Shown here: positions 15,912 to 24,906 of the stretch, piece by piece
Numbering within the stretch: the first letter of the stretch is position 1
Layout of the letters: each line of letters starts with the position of its first letter
Assembly: GCA_900770945.1 (NCBI GenBank)
Contig: CAAGME010000010.1
Span: forward strand, 1 to 64,000
Source of the DNA: Clostridia bacterium
GTDB lineage: Bacteria > Bacillota > Clostridia > Christensenellales > Borkfalkiaceae
DNA length: 64,000 bases
Reading direction: 5' to 3'
Program-made: the position numbers and the translations under genes
Notes under the pieces: model-generated
Told to the model about the DNA's origin: nothing
The model's database searches: none
Seen by the model: only the letters and a program-made list of their open reading frames with translations

Positions 15912-18614
15912 TTATTGATTTTTGCCGCAGCAGTTTTTGTACTTTTTGCCCGAGCCGCAAGGACAGGGGTCATTGCGACCGACTTTTGCGGCAGCTTTCG
16001 CCGGGGCAGCCTTTTGCGGAGCGGAGCCGCCGCCCCCGAAGGAATAATTGATAGGTCTCGGGGCGGGCTTGGGCGCGGGTTCTTCAACTCTTATTTCGGC
16101 GTTCAAAAGGATTCTCACCGTGGTTTCCTGAATGGAAGCGGTCATATCCTCAAACATTTCCATACCCTCGCGCTTGTAGGCGTTAATCGGGTCTTCGTTA
16201 GCGTACGAACGGAGCGAAATGCCGCGTTTGAGCTTATCCATCGCGTCGATATGGTCTATCCAGAATCTGTCGACCGAGGAAAGAAGCACGTCACGCTCGA
16301 CAACCGTGAAGTCGATGTTCATTTCCTTATAGCGCGCAATCTTTTCTTCGTAACACTCGATGACTTTTTTTACGCACTCGTCTACCATATACTGATAGTC
16401 CCACTTGCCGATTTCCTCTTGCGTTAAAAACGCGGTACCTCTCGGCAAAGCTCTGTTTTCGAGCGCGGTGTTAATTTTTTCGGCGTCCCATGTGGCGGGT
16501 TTATCCTTATCGGAGACGGCGGAATCGACAACGTCCGCAACGTAATCGGGGATAAGGTTCAAAATATCCTGATGAATGTTTTCGCCGCGAAGAACTTTCA
16601 TGCGTTCTTCATAGATAACCTGACGTTGAGTGTTCAAAACGTCGTCGTACTGAATGATGTGTTTTCTTATGCCGAAGTTTCTGCCCTCGATTGTGCGTTG
16701 TGCGTTTTCGATGGCGCGGGAAAGCATTTTTGCGGAAAGGGGCGTGTCCTCATCGACTTTGAAGAAGCTATACGCGCCTTTGAGCCTTTCGCCGCCGAAT
16801 CTTTCGGCGAGGTCGTCTTCAAGAGAAATGTAAAAGATTGACGCGCCGGGATCCCCTTGACGACCTGCACGACCGCGGAGCTGGTTATCGATACGGCGCG
16901 ATTCGTGCCGCTCGGTGCCGATGATTCTCAGCCCGCCCAAAGCGGTGACTTCTTCCTTTTCTTTATCGGTGACTTCCTTGTGCTTTAAGAGAAGTTCGTT
17001 GTATTTTTCACGCAGAGCCTTGATATCGTCCGGGACGTTCTGAACGAAAGATACCGCCATTTCGATATCGTCGTCGGAATAGCCTTGGTTGCGCAAATCC
17101 TGTCTGGCGAGATACTCGGGGTTACCGCCCAAAAGAATATCGGTACCGCGCCCCGCCATGTTGGTTGCGATCGTGACCGCGCCTTTTTGCCCCGCTTGTG
17201 CGATAATCTCCGCTTCGCGACGGTGGTTTTTAGCGTTCAATATGTTGTGTTTGATTCTTTCGCGTAAGAGCGCGCGGGAAATGGCTTCCGACTTTTCGAC
17301 CGTGACCGTACCGACAAGTATAGGCTGACCTTTTTCGTGGTGTTCCTTTATGTCGGCTATGATCGCGCGGATTTTGCCTTTTTCGGTAGAATAGATAACG
17401 TCGTGCAAGTCCTGACGAATCATCGGACGGTTGGTCGGGATTTCGAGAACGTCAAGCCCGTAAATAGTCTTGAATTCCTCTTCCTCCGTCTTAGCCGTAC
17501 CCGTCATGCCCGAAAGCTTACGATACAGACGGAAGTAGTTCTGGAAGGTAATGGTCGCGTGCGTTTTGCTTTCGCTCCTTACGACTACGCCTTCCTTTGC
17601 CTCTATCGCCTGGTGCAAACCCTCGGAATATCTTCTGCCTATCATAAGTCTGCCGGTGAACTCGTCGACGATTATGATTTCGTTGTCCTGCACGATATAG
17701 TCGTTGTCGCGCTTGAAGATATGGTGCGCCTTTAAAGCCTGCTGAATGTGGTGGTTAAGTTCGGCATGCTCGGCGTCGGCAAGGTTTTCGATATGGAAGA
17801 ACCTTTCGGCTTTCGCCGCGCCGCTCTCGGTAATCTGTACCGATTTTTCCTTTATATCTATCGTGAAATCCTCTTCGTTTTTGAGGGTTCTGACGAATCT
17901 GTCAACGTCGAGATAAAGTTGGGACGACTTGTCCCCGGGCGCGGAAATGATAAGCGGCGTACGCGCTTCGTCGATAAGAATAGAGTCTACTTCGTCGACG
18001 ATTGCAAAGTCGAGATCGCGCTGAACCATATCGGGCAATCTCTTTTTAAGGTTATCTCTTAAATAGTCGAAGCCGAATTCGTTGTTGGTGCCGTAAGTTA
18101 TGTCGCAATTATACGCGGCGCGCTTTTCGGCGTCCGTCATGTCATGTACGTTTACGCCTACGGTAAGCCCCAAAAAGCGGTGGATTTTACCCATCCAGTC
18201 GGCGTCACGCTTGGCGAGGTAATCGTTTACCGTTACGATATGAACGCCTTTGCCTGCAAGCGCGTTTAAATACGCGGGGAGAGTCGCCATGAGCGTTTTA
18301 CCTTCACCCGTTTTAAGCTCCGCGACCCTGCCCTGATGCACGCAGATGCCGCCCATAAGCTGAACCTTATAGTGGCGCATGTTGAGAACGCGATAGCTCG
18401 CCTCGCGGACAACCGCGAAAGCGTCGTATAAAATATTGTCGAGAGTTTCGCCCGCCGAAAGCCTTCCTTTCAAAACGTCGGTCTGCGCGCGAAGCTCTTC
18501 GTCCGTCATTGCTTCGTACTTAGGAGAAAGGGCGATAATCTTGTCCGCCATTGCTCCGATTTTTTTAAGGCTTCTTCTCGAATCCGATTCGAGAATCCAT
18601 CTTATAAGTCCCAT
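15912..18614 (-). CDS. secA: Preprotein translocase ATPase SecA
   Basis: 900 aa, standard length. SecA drives Sec-dependent protein export through SecYEG. Motifs in order: Walker A LKTGEGKTLMATLPAY (GEGKT 103-107), NDYLAKRDADW, DEAD-like VDEVDSILIDEARTPLIIS, SGMTGTAKTEEEEF, TNMAGRGTDI, and RIIGTERHESRRIDNQLRGR. A proline-rich linker follows, then the C-terminal zinc finger CPCGSGKKYKNCC that contacts SecB or the ribosome. AAAGGGG precedes ATG 18614. It is followed, across a short gap, by the prfB-tsaD-trxA run on the same strand. Confidence 0.98.
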   Translation of the reverse strand: MGLIRWILESDSRRSLKKIGAMADKIIALSPKYEAMTDEELRAQTDVLKGRLSAGETLDNILYDAFAVVREASYRVLNMRHYKVQLMGGICVHQGRVAELKTGEGKTLMATLPAYLNALAGKGVHIVTVNDYLAKRDADWMGKIHRFLGLTVGVNVHDMTDAEKRAAYNCDITYGTNNEFGFDYLRDNLKKRLPDMVQRDLDFAIVDEVDSILIDEARTPLIISAPGDKSSQLYLDVDRFVRTLKNEEDFTIDIKEKSVQITESGAAKAERFFHIENLADAEHAELNHHIQQALKAHHIFKRDNDYIVQDNEIIIVDEFTGRLMIGRRYSEGLHQAIEAKEGVVVRSESKTHATITFQNYFRLYRKLSGMTGTAKTEEEEFKTIYGLDVLEIPTNRPMIRQDLHDVIYSTEKGKIRAIIADIKEHHEKGQPILVGTVTVEKSEAISRALLRERIKHNILNAKNHRREAEIIAQAGQKGAVTIATNMAGRGTDILLGGNPEYLARQDLRNQGYSDDDIEMAVSFVQNVPDDIKALREKYNELLLKHKEVTDKEKEEVTALGGLRIIGTERHESRRIDNQLRGRAGRQGDPGASIFYISLEDDLAERFGGERLKGAYSFFKVDEDTPLSAKMLSRAIENAQRTIEGRNFGIRKHIIQYDDVLNTQRQVIYEERMKVLRGENIHQDILNLIPDYVADVVDSAVSDKDKPATWDAEKINTALENRALPRGTAFLTQEEIGKWDYQYMVDECVKKVIECYEEKIARYKEMNIDFTVVERDVLLSSVDRFWIDHIDAMDKLKRGISLRSYANEDPINAYKREGMEMFEDMTASIQETTVRILLNAEIRVEEPAPKPAPRPINYSFGGGGSAPQKAAPAKAAAKVGRNDPCPCGSGKKYKNCCGKNQ

Positions 18615-18980
18615 TCGGTATACCCCTTTGTCGGTAATATGTTTAATAAACGTTACTTAGCGAAAAACTAAGTTAGGGATTGCATTTCTTATCAATAATT
18701 ATTTTTGCGGAACTAAATCAAATTTATATTTTTCAGATAAGTTTATTCGCAAAAATGCGAAGCACCTAAAAGAGCGTATTTTTTGATGATTTTTTGCGAG
18801 CGTGAGGCAGGCGTACTGAACGTACTCCAATCGAACGGTCACAAAAAAGCGCGAAAAAGCCGCCTTTTAGGTAATTAGGGGTAAGGAATGAAATCCCTAT
18901 ATATATTTTACTATATTTTTGCGTTTAAGTAAATGCTAAATGCGTTGTTTTCTTTAATTAAAGAGATTTTTTTAGCGAAT
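18615..18980. repeat. Intergenic repeat region with nested inverted repeats
   Basis: There is no gene in this stretch between comF and secA. The outer arms are TTAGGGATTGCATTTC (18673-18693) and, in reverse, GGTAAGGAATGAAATCC (18875-18899). Inside, ACCTAAAAG (18764-18772) pairs with CTTTTAGGT (18864-18872). The centre carries GGCGTACTGAACGTACTCC, resembling the GCGTAC-N-CGTAC apex of the four long-hairpin elements elsewhere in the window. An AT-rich segment (18700-18760) lies between. It is probably a degenerate mobile or structural repeat. Confidence 0.6.
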
Positions 18981-19739
18981 TTATTCGTTTTCTTCCTCGT
19001 TTTCCTCTTTTTTTGCCTTTTTCTCTCTCGAAACGGAAGCAACGGTAAGAAGATACACGCTTTTTGCTCCCGCAGTTTTGAGCGCGGAAGCGACTTCATG
19101 CGAGGTTGCGCCGGTCGTCAAAACGTCATCCACTACAAGCACATGCTTACCTTTGACGAATTTTTTATCCGTAACTTTGAACGCGCCTTTCAAGTTTTTG
19201 CTCCGCTCTTCAAAATCAAGCTCGGCTTGCCGCGCGGTGTCCTTAACCTTTTCAAGAGTACAATACGCTTCGGCAGAAAGCAATTTTGCAAGCGCGTCCG
19301 CAAGAAGTTCCGATTGGTTATACCCTCGCTTTTCTTCCGCCTTAATACTCATCGGCACGAAAGTGATAATATCGGGAGCGAAGAAGTTTTCGATATATAC
19401 GTTTTTAAGATACGGCGCAAGCATATCCGCAAGATAACGCGCGGAAGAATATTTAAGCTTATGGATAACGGATTTTATCGCGCCCTCATAGCTAAATACG
19501 CTGCGCGACAAATCCACCGCCGTTTCGTGAGCGCAAGAAGAACATTCGCCTTTGGCGTATAGCGTTTCCCGTCCGCATTTTTGGCATTTGTTTTCGGTAA
19601 TAAGCCTTATGCTTTTTTCGCACTCGTCGCAAAATTGCTCGTCGTCGAAAATTTCTTTGTCGCAAGCCGAACAAGTATAGCGGAGCGGAAAGAAAATATC
19701 CTTTAATGCGGTATTTAATTTAGAAAAAAATTCTTTCAT
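18981..19739 (-). CDS. comF: ComF family protein (phosphoribosyltransferase-like)
   Basis: 252 aa. The N-terminus carries a zinc ribbon with four CxxC pairs: CSACDKEI, CDECEKSI, CQKCGRET, CSSCAHET. The C-terminal half is a type I phosphoribosyltransferase domain with the PRPP loop HVLVVDDVLTTGATSHE. This is the ComFC/GntX layout. In naturally competent bacteria ComFC helps single-stranded DNA uptake and processing; in others its role is unclear. The helicase partner ComFA is not adjacent. The C-terminus is a highly charged tail (KKAKKEENEEENE). No strong ribosome site is visible at 19739. Confidence 0.9.
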   Translation of the reverse strand: MKEFFSKLNTALKDIFFPLRYTCSACDKEIFDDEQFCDECEKSIRLITENKCQKCGRETLYAKGECSSCAHETAVDLSRSVFSYEGAIKSVIHKLKYSSARYLADMLAPYLKNVYIENFFAPDIITFVPMSIKAEEKRGYNQSELLADALAKLLSAEAYCTLEKVKDTARQAELDFEERSKNLKGAFKVTDKKFVKGKHVLVVDDVLTTGATSHEVASALKTAGAKSVYLLTVASVSREKKAKKEENEEENE

Positions 19740-19821
19740 AAAAGCACTATGTATAAAACCTAAGTCGAATTTACATAATAATTGTCAAGGAGGGGCGGAA
19801 TTCAATCCGCTTATTACAAAA

Positions 19822-19929
19822 ATGAAATCTACGGAAAAGAAACAGAAAGCCTGCAAGGGTTGCGGCGGCAAAGCCGAAAAGACAACCAAGACCACCAAGA
19901 CGACCAAAACCACAGATTGCGGTAAATAA
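19822..19929 (+). CDS. Possible 35-aa cysteine/threonine-rich peptide
   Basis: A short frame, ATG 19822 to TAA 19929, encodes KACKGCGGKAEKTTKTTK and a C-terminal TTDCGK. An AAGGAGG sequence lies about 28 bp upstream, too far for a normal ribosome site, and no start codon sits between. The repeat ACC-AAG/ACG-ACC gives a low-complexity threonine-lysine stretch. It directly precedes the conserved-looking 35-aa ORF at 19931 with 1 bp spacing, so the two may be one mini-operon. I do not recognise it. Confidence 0.4.
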   Translation: MKSTEKKQKACKGCGGKAEKTTKTTKTTKTTDCGK

Positions 19930-19930
19930 C

Positions 19931-20038
19931 ATGAAAAAAAGAAAGTCAAAAACGCAATCGCGCTTCGATTACTTAGGGAGCTACACCGGCGTTCCGATTG
20001 ACGGCGAAAAGCCTGTTCAGGACGCGGACGATTTGTGA
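19931..20038 (+). CDS. Conserved-looking 35-aa small protein
   Basis: ATG 19931 to TGA 20038. A basic N-terminus (KKRKSKTQSRF) is followed by DYLGSYTGVPIDG and an acidic C-terminus EKPVQDADDL. The DYLGxYTGVP...PVQDADDL pattern resembles short uncharacterised proteins I associate with clostridial genomes, so I think the ORF is real despite its size. There is no good ribosome site: the ATG follows the TAA of the preceding ORF by 1 bp, consistent with reinitiation. A terminator follows at 20103-20128. Function unknown. Confidence 0.55.
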   Translation: MKKRKSKTQSRFDYLGSYTGVPIDGEKPVQDADDL

Positions 20039-20102
20039 TTTTTTTGCCTTGTTGTTTATAGAACAGCCCGATAACGGGCTTATAGGGCAACTTATTTTTT
20101 TG

Positions 20103-20128
20103 AGGCGGCGAAAGCCGCTTCTTTTTTT
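20103..20128 (+). terminator. Intrinsic terminator after the two small ORFs
   Basis: GCGGC-GAAA-GCCGC with a following TTCTTTTTTT tract. Confidence 0.85.
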
Positions 20129-20148
20129 AGGGATAAGGAATGCAAGCC

Positions 20149-21060
20149 CTATTGCTTTTCGGTTGCGGCGATAGATTTTAAAACCCGCTCGAAATAGTCG
20201 GGGAGCGGCGCGGTAAAACTAACCGTTTCGCCCGTAGAAGGGTGTGTGAAAGTCAGCTTATACGCGTGCAGAAGCTGCCCTTCGAGCGCGAACTTCTGCT
20301 TTTTAAACCCGTACGCTTTATCCCCCACAACGGGATGACCCATATATTTTGCATGAACGCGTATCTGATGAGTTCTGCCCGTTTCGAGAATAAATCGGCA
20401 GAGAGTAAACTCTTTGTAACGCTTGATTACCTCAAAGTTAGTGACGGCTTTTCTGCCCGTTTTGGTGACAACCATAAGCTTTCTATCCTTATCGCTTCTG
20501 CCGATAAAGGTTTCTATGCGCCCTTTATCTTCCTTAACTACGCCCTCTAAAAGCGCGATGTATTCGCGGCGGCAAGTCTTTTTTTCTATCTGCGAAGCAA
20601 GGCTTACGTGCGCGCGGTCGTTTTTTGCCACAACCAAAAGCCCGGAAGTATCCTTGTCGATACGGTGGACTATTCCCGGGCGCAGAACGCCGTTTATGCC
20701 GCTGAGCGAATCGAGATGATATAAAAGGGCGTTTACGAGCGTATTGCCTTTCGTTCCGCCGCCTGCATGCACGGTCACGCCTTGCGCTTTGTTGATGACG
20801 GCAACGTCCTCGTCCTGATAAATTATATCGAGCGGCATATCTTGCGGCGTTAAGTCAAGCGAAACGGGCTTAGGTTCGTTGACTATTATTTCGTCCCCTT
20901 CCTTCACGCTGTCGGAAGCCTTTAAAGCCTTACCCTCGCGCAAAACAAAACCTTGCTCGCACAAGTTTTTGGCATGCGAGCGGGACACACCCGTATTCTC
21001 TGATAAAAATAAATCGAGCCGCTTGCAAAAAGAAGCGGCTTTTATTGTCTTACTTGTCAT
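20149..21060 (-). CDS. rluD: Ribosomal large subunit pseudouridine synthase, RluD family
   Basis: 303 aa. An N-terminal S4 RNA-binding domain (RLDLFLSENTGVSRSHAKNLCEQG, about residues 14-75) is followed by the pseudouridine synthase core. The catalytic motif is GIVHRIDKDTSGLLVVAK, where the Asp of HRIDKDTSG is the nucleophile. TGRTHQIRVHAKYMGHPVVGD is the conserved C-terminal motif. It isomerises uridines of 23S rRNA. The start overlaps the end of lspA by 11 bp, and lspA-rluD is the usual Firmicutes gene order. Confidence 0.95.
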   Translation of the reverse strand: MTSKTIKAASFCKRLDLFLSENTGVSRSHAKNLCEQGFVLREGKALKASDSVKEGDEIIVNEPKPVSLDLTPQDMPLDIIYQDEDVAVINKAQGVTVHAGGGTKGNTLVNALLYHLDSLSGINGVLRPGIVHRIDKDTSGLLVVAKNDRAHVSLASQIEKKTCRREYIALLEGVVKEDKGRIETFIGRSDKDRKLMVVTKTGRKAVTNFEVIKRYKEFTLCRFILETGRTHQIRVHAKYMGHPVVGDKAYGFKKQKFALEGQLLHAYKLTFTHPSTGETVSFTAPLPDYFERVLKSIAATEKQ

Positions 21061-21526
21061 TTTTATTTCCCTTGTTACCCTTGAAAATCGCTTCTTTATC
21101 GATAAACAAAAAGTATACGACGAACATTATTCCGCCCACCGTGACGGCAATATCGGCAACGTTGAAGTTTGCAAAAAAATGAACGTAAATAAAATCGCGC
21201 ACTTCCTTAAAAGCCAGCCTGTCTATAAAGTTACCGACAGCCCCGGAAGCTAAAAAAGTAATGGAAAGGTTGAGCCATTTGCTGTTCTTTTTTTCAAGTA
21301 TGAAAAAGACAACGACGGCGATAAGGGCAATCACCGTCAATACAATGAAAAACGTTTGCCCCCAAGGCTTGTCGCCGAGCATGGAAAACGCCGCGCCCGG
21401 ATTGCGGGTTATGTCTATCGAAAATACGTCTTTTATCACCGTGACGTGTACGTTGTTCATTTCGATTAAAGCTTTCGTCAGTTGGTCGACTATGACAACC
21501 GCGAAAAAAACTATTACGTATAACAT
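21050..21526 (-). CDS. lspA: Lipoprotein signal peptidase (signal peptidase II)
   Basis: 158 aa with four membrane helices. It is the aspartyl protease that cleaves lipoprotein signal peptides before the lipobox cysteine. The conserved segments are VDQLTKALIE, ITRNPGAAFSML, ASGAVGNFIDRLAFKEVRDFI (first catalytic Asp in NFIDRL) and ANFNVADIAVTVG (second catalytic Asp in NVADIA). It would process the lipoproteins seen here at 4730, 41856 and 43796. AAAGGAAAT precedes ATG 21526. Directly upstream is a repeat region. Confidence 0.96.
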   Translation of the reverse strand: MLYVIVFFAVVIVDQLTKALIEMNNVHVTVIKDVFSIDITRNPGAAFSMLGDKPWGQTFFIVLTVIALIAVVVFFILEKKNSKWLNLSITFLASGAVGNFIDRLAFKEVRDFIYVHFFANFNVADIAVTVGGIMFVVYFLFIDKEAIFKGNKGNKNDK

Positions 21527-22080
21527 TGTCGTAATTTCCTTTTATTATTTGCTTGCAAAAAAAGAATTGAAAGTTGAAAGGTGAAAATTGAAAATTGCGG
21601 ACGAATTATATAATATTTTTAATCCGCTTTCGCTCGCACTTTACGTGCGAATATCGATTGCCGATAGGCAAATATCGAGCCGCTTTGCGGCATATCACTT
21701 GCGCCTTTGGCGCAAATATCGATTTACTTTAATATCCCCTCATCCACCGTCGCCGCGACGACGGGCCCCCGCTCCTCGGCGGAGCCGCCCCCTTTTCGTC
21801 ACGCCAAAGGCGTGCCACCTTTCCCGCTATCGGGAAAGTCTACCCCACAAAGATTTTTTCAAAATCGGGCGAAGGTCGGTATGTGTGGTGAGAGTTGCCG
21901 CGCGACGGGCTGCTCTGAAAGCTCGGCAAGGCGGCGTGCGCAAAATATTATTTGCTCGGCTGAGGGCGGAGAGTGCGTCGGATTGCCGCAACAGGGCGGC
22001 GAGTGTCGACGGGCGCGTACTATACGTACGTAACCGAGACCGAGACGGCACGTAGCGGCAAGGCGGCGTGCTATACGCCC
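21527..22080. repeat. Composite intergenic repeat region, copy 2 of the long-hairpin element
   Basis: No gene is present. 21565-21600 carries GTTGAAA-type heptads. 21735-21900 carries the CCCCTCATCCACCGTCGCC repeat with extra internal hairpins (GCCAAAGGC, CCCGCTATCGGG). The long hairpin spans 21957-22087: CGGCTGAGGGCG (21957-21968) pairs perfectly over 12 bp with CGCCCTCAGCCG (22076-22087), TTGCCGC pairs with GCGGCAA, and the apex is GCGTAC-TA-TACGTACGTAAC. The distal arm runs through the stop codon (22081-22083) into the last codons of the coiled-coil gene. Confidence 0.7.
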
Positions 22081-22578
22081 TCAGCCGCGATAGACGCCGA
22101 GTTCTTTACATAACTCTTCCAACGATAACTCTTCCTTAGGATTCATTGCTTCATCTAAATCGAAAACGTAATCGTCGGCGGGAGCGGAGAAAGAATCCTC
22201 GGTTTTCGCGCCGAAAAACGACGAAGCTTTTTTGAATTTTTCTTCGGAGTTTTCAAAGGTTAAATCCTGCAATAAGTCGGCGAATAAGTCGATTAAACGC
22301 TTATTTTCTTCTTCGGCGGGAGCAACGCTTATCCGCTTACATTTGTCCGTAAAATTCTTTAATGCTTTTAGGGCAAGAAAGTACCGATATGCGGTTTCCT
22401 TTTTTATTTCCTCGGCTTTGGCGTCTGCCTCGGCAACTCGTTTGCCCGCGCGCAAGCGGTCGGCTTCCGTTTCCGCTAACATTCTTTTTAAGTTTTCTTC
22501 GCGTTCGATGCTGTCGTACAGCTCGCTTTCAAGCTTTTCGATTTTCTCTTGCGCTTTTAATGCCAAAAGGTCTTCCAT
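22081..22578 (-). CDS. Coiled-coil protein of unknown function
   Basis: 165 aa from ATG 22578; the preceding in-frame TTG is less likely because AAGGAGAGG is placed for the ATG. The start shares one base with the pncB stop (TGATG). The first 75 residues form a long charged coiled coil (LKAQEKIEKLESELYDSI, ETEADRLRAGKRVAEADAKA), recalling DivIVA- or SepF-associated helical proteins. The C-terminus is acidic with a short ELSLEELCKELGV motif. The function is not recognisable. The last codons are part of the stem of the adjacent long-hairpin repeat. Confidence 0.7.
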   Translation of the reverse strand: MEDLLALKAQEKIEKLESELYDSIEREENLKRMLAETEADRLRAGKRVAEADAKAEEIKKETAYRYFLALKALKNFTDKCKRISVAPAEEENKRLIDLFADLLQDLTFENSEEKFKKASSFFGAKTEDSFSAPADDYVFDLDEAMNPKEELSLEELCKELGVYRG

Positions 22579-24017
22579 CAACCTCTCCTTATGGCGTTTA
22601 TCATATTCGTTTTAAGCGTGTACAGCTCGTCGGAAAGGTCAACCTTGTAAATATGCGGCTTATCGATACGCTTATATTCGTCCCAGAAAGTTTCCTTTTC
22701 CTTTTTGGCGTATGCTACGATTTCTTTAAGCGGCGGCATTGCGGCTACAAGTTTGCCGTTTTCGATTACTTTTATCGGGAGTTCTTTCATTGTGTATTCG
22801 CCCGGCTCGAACGTGAGCTTTTTCCACCTTTCGACGGGGTGAACGATTGTCAAAGGCTTGCTTGTATCGAAAGCTTCGCCGCGAAGAGCGATAAGGTCTG
22901 CTTCAGCCATTCCGTCCTTGCCGTAAATGCGGTAAATAGTTTTAAAGCCCGGGTTGGTGATTTTCGCGCTGTTGTCAGAAAGCTTAATCTTAGGGATAAT
23001 TTCGCCGTCCTCTATAACGGCGGCAAGCTTGTAAACGCCGCCGAGAGCAGGCATATCCGCGCTTGTTATCAGCTTTGTGCCTACGCCCCAGCTCGAAATG
23101 CACGCGCCCTGGTTTTTGAGCGAAGTTATCGAATATTCGTCCAAGTCGCCCGAAGCGCAAATTATCGTATTCGGGAAGCCCGCGTCGTCAAGCATTTTAC
23201 GCGCTTTTTTCGTTAAATACGCAAGGTCGCCGCTGTCTAAGCGTATGCCGAGCGGTTCATGTCCCGCCGCCCTTAGCTCGTTGAAAACCTTTATGGCGTT
23301 GGGAACGCCGCTTTTTAAGGTGTCGTAAGTGTCGACGAGCAGAAGCGTTGCGTCCGGATAGGTTTGGGCGTACGCGCGGAATGCTTCAAGTTCGCTCGGG
23401 AAGTTCATAACCCAGCTGTGCGCGTGCGTACCGGAAACGGGAACGGAAAACATTTTTCCCGTCAAAACGTTGGAAGTCGAATTGCAACCGCCGATTATAG
23501 CCGCCCTTGCGCCGTAAATACCGGCGTCCGGCCCCTGCGCGCGGCGAAGCCCGAATTCCATAACGTTGTCGCCCTTTGCCGCGTAGCATATTTTTGCCGA
23601 TTTTGTGGCGATGAGCGTTTGGTGATTGATAAGGTTGAGTATCGCCGTTTCAACGAGTTGCGCTTCCATAACGTCGGCTTTTACCGTCAAAATAGGCTCG
23701 CCCGGGAACACGAAAGTGCCTTCCGGCACGGCGTAAACGTCGCCGTGGAAACGGAAAGACTTCAAATATCCGAGAAAAGATTTATCGAAAATATTAAGCG
23801 AATCGAGGTAAGCTATATCGTCGTCGGAAAATTTGAGATTGACGATATATTCTACCACCTGTTCAAGCCCCGCCGCAACCGAATAGGTTATAAGGTCGTT
23901 TTGGCGAAAAAACACGTCGAAAACAGCCGTTTCTCCGTTTCTTCCTCGGAGATAGTACCCGTTCATCATAGTAAGCTCGTAAAGGTCCGTGAGCAGTGAA
24001 AAATTTCTGTCTACCAT
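22578..24017 (-). CDS. pncB: Nicotinate phosphoribosyltransferase
   Basis: 479 aa, the length of the large bacterial form. It converts nicotinate plus PRPP to nicotinate mononucleotide in the NAD salvage pathway. The N-terminus SLLTDLYELTMMNGYYLRGR is the hallmark of this family. MEFGLRRAQGPDAGIYGARAA holds the FGLRRAQGPDA signature, GTHAHSWVMNFPSELEAF carries the phosphohistidine-region motif (HAHSW), and GIRLDSGDLAYL and SGDLDEYSI bind the phosphates. The gene is followed by, and translationally coupled to, a coiled-coil protein of unknown role. Confidence 0.96.
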   Translation of the reverse strand: MVDRNFSLLTDLYELTMMNGYYLRGRNGETAVFDVFFRQNDLITYSVAAGLEQVVEYIVNLKFSDDDIAYLDSLNIFDKSFLGYLKSFRFHGDVYAVPEGTFVFPGEPILTVKADVMEAQLVETAILNLINHQTLIATKSAKICYAAKGDNVMEFGLRRAQGPDAGIYGARAAIIGGCNSTSNVLTGKMFSVPVSGTHAHSWVMNFPSELEAFRAYAQTYPDATLLLVDTYDTLKSGVPNAIKVFNELRAAGHEPLGIRLDSGDLAYLTKKARKMLDDAGFPNTIICASGDLDEYSITSLKNQGACISSWGVGTKLITSADMPALGGVYKLAAVIEDGEIIPKIKLSDNSAKITNPGFKTIYRIYGKDGMAEADLIALRGEAFDTSKPLTIVHPVERWKKLTFEPGEYTMKELPIKVIENGKLVAAMPPLKEIVAYAKKEKETFWDEYKRIDKPHIYKVDLSDELYTLKTNMINAIRRG

Positions 24018-24122
24018 AAAAACAATTTCCTTATTTGATTTTCGCTTTTTAAAATGCGGTGATAACTTCTAAATATACGATTAACGCCGCGTAGGCGGCG
24101 TTAACAAAAGTTTTTTTGATTG

Positions 24123-24641
24123 TTAGTCTTTAAACGACTTGATTTCGGGAAGTTCCGCTTCCTTTTCGGCTTTGCGTTCTTCTTCCTTTCTCGCTTCCGT
24201 TTCGGCTTTACGTTCTTCGTAAGATTTTCTGCCGGAATCAGCCGCATTGTCGAATTCCATAGACTTTTCGATTACGGGAGCTTTTACCGCAAACGCGGCG
24301 AACAAAAGCGCGGCGAGGAGAACGACTGCTACAATAAGAAATACCCACCAAAAATCCGTAAGCAAGCAGATAAGCAAAATCGTCAGCCCGATTACCGAAG
24401 AAATGCCGCCGAGCGAAATGCTAATCGCCGACTTGTTGATTAAGCCGAAAGCAAGATTGACAAGCCCCGCGCCGAGGAAAAACACGATAAAAAGCATAAG
24501 AATCGGCGGAAACCCGAGATTCTCCGCCCCGACGGCGAATTGACAGACAAGCCATGCGGCAAGGGCGACGATAAGTGCGCCGATAAGCACGAAAGAGTTA
24601 ATTTTTCTCATTGAGGTTTTCTTTTTTGTCGATTCAAGCAT
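24123..24641 (-). CDS. Membrane protein with charged C-terminal tail, unknown function
   Basis: 172 aa, with GGAGGG ahead of ATG 24641. Four predicted membrane segments lie between residues 15 and 125 (SFVLIGALIVALAAWLVCQF, ILMLFIVFFLGAGLVNLAFGL, ISLGGISSVIGLTILLICL, WWVFLIVAVVLLAALLFAA). A cytoplasmic tail of alternating E, K, R and A residues follows (EERKAETEARKEEERKAEKE), probably a long helix. It stands alone between gyrA and pncB, with a strong hairpin (AACGCCGC-GTAG-GCGGCGTT, about 24082-24103) downstream. Family not recognised. Confidence 0.68.
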   Translation of the reverse strand: MLESTKKKTSMRKINSFVLIGALIVALAAWLVCQFAVGAENLGFPPILMLFIVFFLGAGLVNLAFGLINKSAISISLGGISSVIGLTILLICLLTDFWWVFLIVAVVLLAALLFAAFAVKAPVIEKSMEFDNAADSGRKSYEERKAETEARKEEERKAEKEAELPEIKSFKD

Positions 24642-24827
24642 AATTCCCTCCTATCCGTTTTTTTCTACGGATAAAAATATAATTCAAAGCTTTGCTTTGC
24701 GCTATCCGCTTTGTTGAGATTATTTTACCATAACTTTAAAAAAAAATAAAGAATTTTTAGAGTATTTATCAAAAATTTTTTCGTTTTGAGAAAAACGTAA
24801 AACAATGTTTTTTTTACAAAACAGCAT

Positions 24828-24892
24828 AAAAAGACGGATAAGTCCGCCTATAAGTCGATTATCGACTTATTTTGCTTTCAAATCCGTCTTTT
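24828..24892 (-). terminator. gyrA terminator enclosing a full copy of the dispersed palindrome
   Basis: The outer arms AAAAGACGGAT and ATCCGTCTTTT pair over 11 bp. Inside lies the complete palindrome version, ATAAGTCGAT-T-ATCGACTTAT (24850-24870). Confidence 0.8.
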
Positions 24893-24906
24893 TTGTTTAT
24901 AAAATT

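Noticed and set aside
22362..23216. 284-codon plus-strand frame across pncB and the coiled-coil gene
   Set aside because: It spans two well-supported minus-strand genes and has no start signal.
24082..24103. Terminator between pncB and the 24123 gene
   Set aside because: The AACGCCGC/GCGGCGTT hairpin is strong, but no T run follows on the transcribed strand, so it was not called a terminator.
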